A DNA stretch of 17,276 bases from the NCBI GenBank assembly GCA_002435785.1, contig DIUC01000094.1:1-17276 (forward strand). Reading direction: 5' to 3'. Position numbers and translations under genes: made by a program. The notes below the pieces were generated by a model, which was given only the letters and a program-made list of their open reading frames with translations, was not told where the DNA came from and ran no database searches. This DNA is from Saprospiraceae bacterium UBA6168. Lineage in GTDB: Bacteria > Bacteroidota > Bacteroidia > Chitinophagales > Saprospiraceae. Below are positions 15,598 through 17,276 of this stretch, piece by piece (position 1 is the first letter of the stretch; each line of letters begins with the position of its first letter).

Positions 15598-16446
15598 CTA
15601 TTGCAGCTTTATGGACAACAAAGAAAACGCATTGGTTAGCTGGCTGTCAATCTTTGTTTGCATGGTGGCTGGGTTATCGTTCTTGAAGTCAATGTTCTTG
15701 AACAAAACTGAATAGTTCAATGCAATTACAAGCCTAATATTGAAACCCCGTTCCACGGAAAAGGGTTGAGAAAAATCGAGTGATATTTGTCGTGGGGCTT
15801 TGAAGCGAAAGTCAATTTGTGGTGTACCTTGCATCGTATCGGGCCTGATAATCAGGTGATTGGGAATGAATCCGTCGGTTTCGTCATAGCTTAATGTGTC
15901 GCTCTTCACCGCCAATGGGTGCCCCGTGGTCACCTTTTCCACGTCAAGTGTTTCAACCAACTGCGAAGTTAGCCCAAGCGTGAACTTTACCCCAGAAAAT
16001 GGTCCTGCTGTTTTAATAGTCCCGATGTTGGCTGGCTGAAATATATCCCGGTCGTGCTTTGAGAAATTGTTTTCCAAGTAAACGGAATCGCCATTCGTGA
16101 GCGAAAGCCAAAGCGAGTCGGTCACCCCAACCTCTTCGCCTGAAGCCCGCACCAATTTCAAGTTGGAAATGAAAAAACGGCTCCGGTCTATGAAGAAAAA
16201 GTGGTTGGTATCGAAAGGTGACTGGTATTCCGTGCCGTATTTCATGGAAAATACCGTATCCGGAAAGGCTGGCTCGACCACATAATGCTGCACTTGCAAA
16301 GAGATTTTTGGGTACTGGCAGCACATTGGGCACTGGTCATCAGCACTGACGTCATAGTTCGTTGCTTCTATGTCAAGGCAACCCTCTTTCGGCTGGTAAC
16401 AGGCCGAGAACAAAAATGGGATAGAAATCAAAAGCCAGAATCGCAC
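15598..16446 (-). CDS. Second MbnP-like lipoprotein, lacking a Trp in the motif region
   Basis: This is a 282-residue protein from a GTG start at 16446 (MRFWLLISIPFLFSAC, lipid Cys16). A short Cys-rich N-terminal region follows, with C23 and a CPMCC group (C39, C42, C43) inside GCLDIEATNYDVSADDQC. The rest parallels the next gene: SRFFISNLKLVRASGEE, TAGPFSGVKFTLGLTSQL, TTGHPLAVKSD, and LDFSQPFSVERGFNIRL. Where the partner has its Trp pair, this protein reads DGFIPNHLIIRPD and has no Trp. It is probably a divergent MbnP-family paralogue and may bind metal through the Cys group or act as a structural or delivery partner; that is inference. It is the first gene of the cluster, after an intergenic repeat block. 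Unlike its neighbours, the residues after Cys16 are not acidic (YQPKEG), so surface export is less certain. Confidence 0.68.
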   Translation of the reverse strand: MRFWLLISIPFLFSACYQPKEGCLDIEATNYDVSADDQCPMCCQYPKISLQVQHYVVEPAFPDTVFSMKYGTEYQSPFDTNHFFFIDRSRFFISNLKLVRASGEEVGVTDSLWLSLTNGDSVYLENNFSKHDRDIFQPANIGTIKTAGPFSGVKFTLGLTSQLVETLDVEKVTTGHPLAVKSDTLSYDETDGFIPNHLIIRPDTMQGTPQIDFRFKAPRQISLDFSQPFSVERGFNIRLVIALNYSVLFKNIDFKNDNPATMQTKIDSQLTNAFSLLSIKLQ

Positions 16447-16455
16447 GTGGGATGA

Positions 16456-16557
16456 GGGTTTGAGAGATTGAGGGGTTGAGGGGTTGAGGGGTTGAGAGAT
16501 TTGAGGATGCTATTCCGGCCCCTCTCAAATCCTAACATCCTCAAACCCTCAAATCCT
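16456..16557. repeat. 8-bp TTGAGGGG tandem repeat with inverted copies
   Basis: TTGAGGGG is repeated three times without a break (about 16469-16492), flanked by variants TTGAGAGA, TTTGAGAGA and TTTGAGGATG. Further on, the opposite orientation appears as CTCTCAAATCC, CATCCTCAAA and CCCTCAAATCC. TTTGAGGATG (16500-16509) pairs perfectly with CATCCTCAAA (16536-16545), so the block can fold into a hairpin. It fills the 114-base space between the stop of the DUF58 gene and the start of the first MbnP-like gene, both on the - strand. The unit is far too short for CRISPR. It might terminate the upstream gene or be a dispersed intergenic repeat of this genome. Confidence 0.75.
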
Positions 16558-16560
16558 TTT

Positions 16561-17276
16561 TTACGCCCTCATTTTCGAGCGCTTTACCAACCAAGCCTGC
16601 AATATCGGTTGAAAGCCCTTGTTGATGTCAGCTTCCACAAAGTCCACCTTGTATTGCATGCACTTCATGCGGAGTTCTTCCTTGAAGGCAGCCACCTGCT
16701 TGATGTAATTCTCCTTGACTTGATTCGGCTGGAGCCGCAATTGCTCGCCGGTTTCCATGTCAATGAAAAGGTAAGGCCGGTTCTCAAACTCGAAATCAAT
16801 CTCCAGCCGCTTGTCCACTGTGTGGAAAAGGATGACCTCGTGCTTGGCGTGCTTCAAGTGCTGGAGCGCTGAAAACAGGGCCTCCGAATCATTGGAATGC
16901 TCAAACATGTCGCTGAAAATGACCACCAAAGAACGCTTGTGGATGCTCTCCGCTATCTGGTGGAGCGCCTTGGCAGCCGAGGTGGTGCGGTTGTGGCTAT
17001 TTTTTTCAATAAGCTGCTGGAGGTAGGTCAGTAGTAGCCGATAATGTGAGGTCGCCGCCTTGCACCGGGTGTGCATTTTCACCTCCTCCTCAAAAATCGT
17101 GAGGCCGAATGCATCCCGCTGCTTCATCAGCAGGTTCATCAGCGAAGCAGCGGCAAGGGCCGAAAAACGCAGCTTGTTGGTGTAGTTGGCGCCTTCGTTC
17201 GACACCTCGGGAAAGTACATGGAGGAACTTGAATCCACCACGATTTGGCAGCGAAGGTTGGTTTCCTCCTCATATT
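16561..17276 (-). CDS. DUF58/vWA domain protein, C-terminal part (gene runs off the right edge)
   Basis: The frame is open to the window edge, adding about 11 residues (YEEETNLRCQI) before the GTG at 17241. The true start is therefore outside and about 237 residues are visible. The visible part is the vWA-like end of a DUF58 protein: the metal site VVDSSSSM (DxSxS), KLRFSALAAASLMNLLMKQR, SLVVIFSDMFEH, and HAKHEVILFHTVDKRLEIDF. DUF58 proteins normally sit next to a MoxR AAA+ ATPase and in Bacteroidota with BatA/BatB-type genes; those would lie to the right, outside this window. It is probably cytoplasmic and works with that ATPase in protein maturation or stress tolerance, which is inferred from the family. 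The following repeat block separates it from the MbnP-like cluster. Confidence 0.85.
   Translation of the reverse strand, partial: YEEETNLRCQIVVDSSSSMYFPEVSNEGANYTNKLRFSALAAASLMNLLMKQRDAFGLTIFEEEVKMHTRCKAATSHYRLLLTYLQQLIEKNSHNRTTSAAKALHQIAESIHKRSLVVIFSDMFEHSNDSEALFSALQHLKHAKHEVILFHTVDKRLEIDFEFENRPYLFIDMETGEQLRLQPNQVKENYIKQVAAFKEELRMKCMQYKVDFVEADINKGFQPILQAWLVKRSKMRA

Noticed and set aside
16456..16557. CRISPR array
   Set aside because: The repeat unit is about 8 bp with no unique spacers of regular length, and there are no cas genes.

Overview
The window looks like two genomes joined in one contig. Positions 1 to about 2,330 read as an alphaproteobacterium, probably Rhizobiales-like. The region is GC-rich, uses strong Shine-Dalgarno sequences, and carries a LuxR/LuxI acyl-homoserine-lactone pair plus the 3' third of an alphaproteobacterial-type transketolase gene. 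From about 2,400 to the end the DNA reads as a Bacteroidota bacterium, possibly Saprospiria- or Chitinophagia-like. GC is near 50%, Shine-Dalgarno sites are weak or absent, TAnnTTTG promoter elements occur, lipoproteins carry acidic residues after the lipidated Cys, and there is a very large Bacteroidota-style TamB. The two parts meet inside one uninterrupted transketolase frame (about 2,330-2,400). Hand counts give 43/60 GC at 2221-2280 and 28/60 at 2581-2640. An assembly chimera through a conserved stretch is the simplest reading; true inter-phylum recombination is the alternative.

Left part: the end of a luxR-type regulator, a near-canonical lux box (422-441), luxI with an ideal ribosome site, and a small coiled-coil-like protein that may be co-transcribed with luxI. 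These run on the + strand toward the transketolase gene on the - strand, with a GC-rich hairpin between.

Middle part: on the - strand, a cupin protein with an anti-sigma-like N-terminal region lies upstream of transketolase. On the + strand come an EamA/DMT transporter, a MIDAS-type von Willebrand A protein with a candidate terminator, and then a hotdog acyl-CoA thioesterase followed by tamB, preceded by a good Bacteroidota promoter match.

Right part, all on the - strand: the C-terminal end of a DUF58/vWA protein, an intergenic block of 8-bp TTGAGGGG repeats that can fold back, then a compact cluster of two MbnP-like lipoproteins and a di-heme MauG/MbnH-like peroxidase. A secreted endonuclease/exonuclease/phosphatase-family lipoprotein follows. 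The MbnP-MbnP-MbnH cluster is the most interesting system here. In methanotrophs MbnH oxidises a Trp of MbnP to kynurenine to make a copper site. Here a comparable pair sits in a Bacteroidota genome with no methanobactin genes in view. The peroxidase and one partner look surface-exposed, that partner carries an EF-hand-like loop, and the second partner lacks a Trp in the equivalent region. No tRNA, rRNA, CRISPR array or insertion sequence was found, and no gap between genes exceeds 300 bases.
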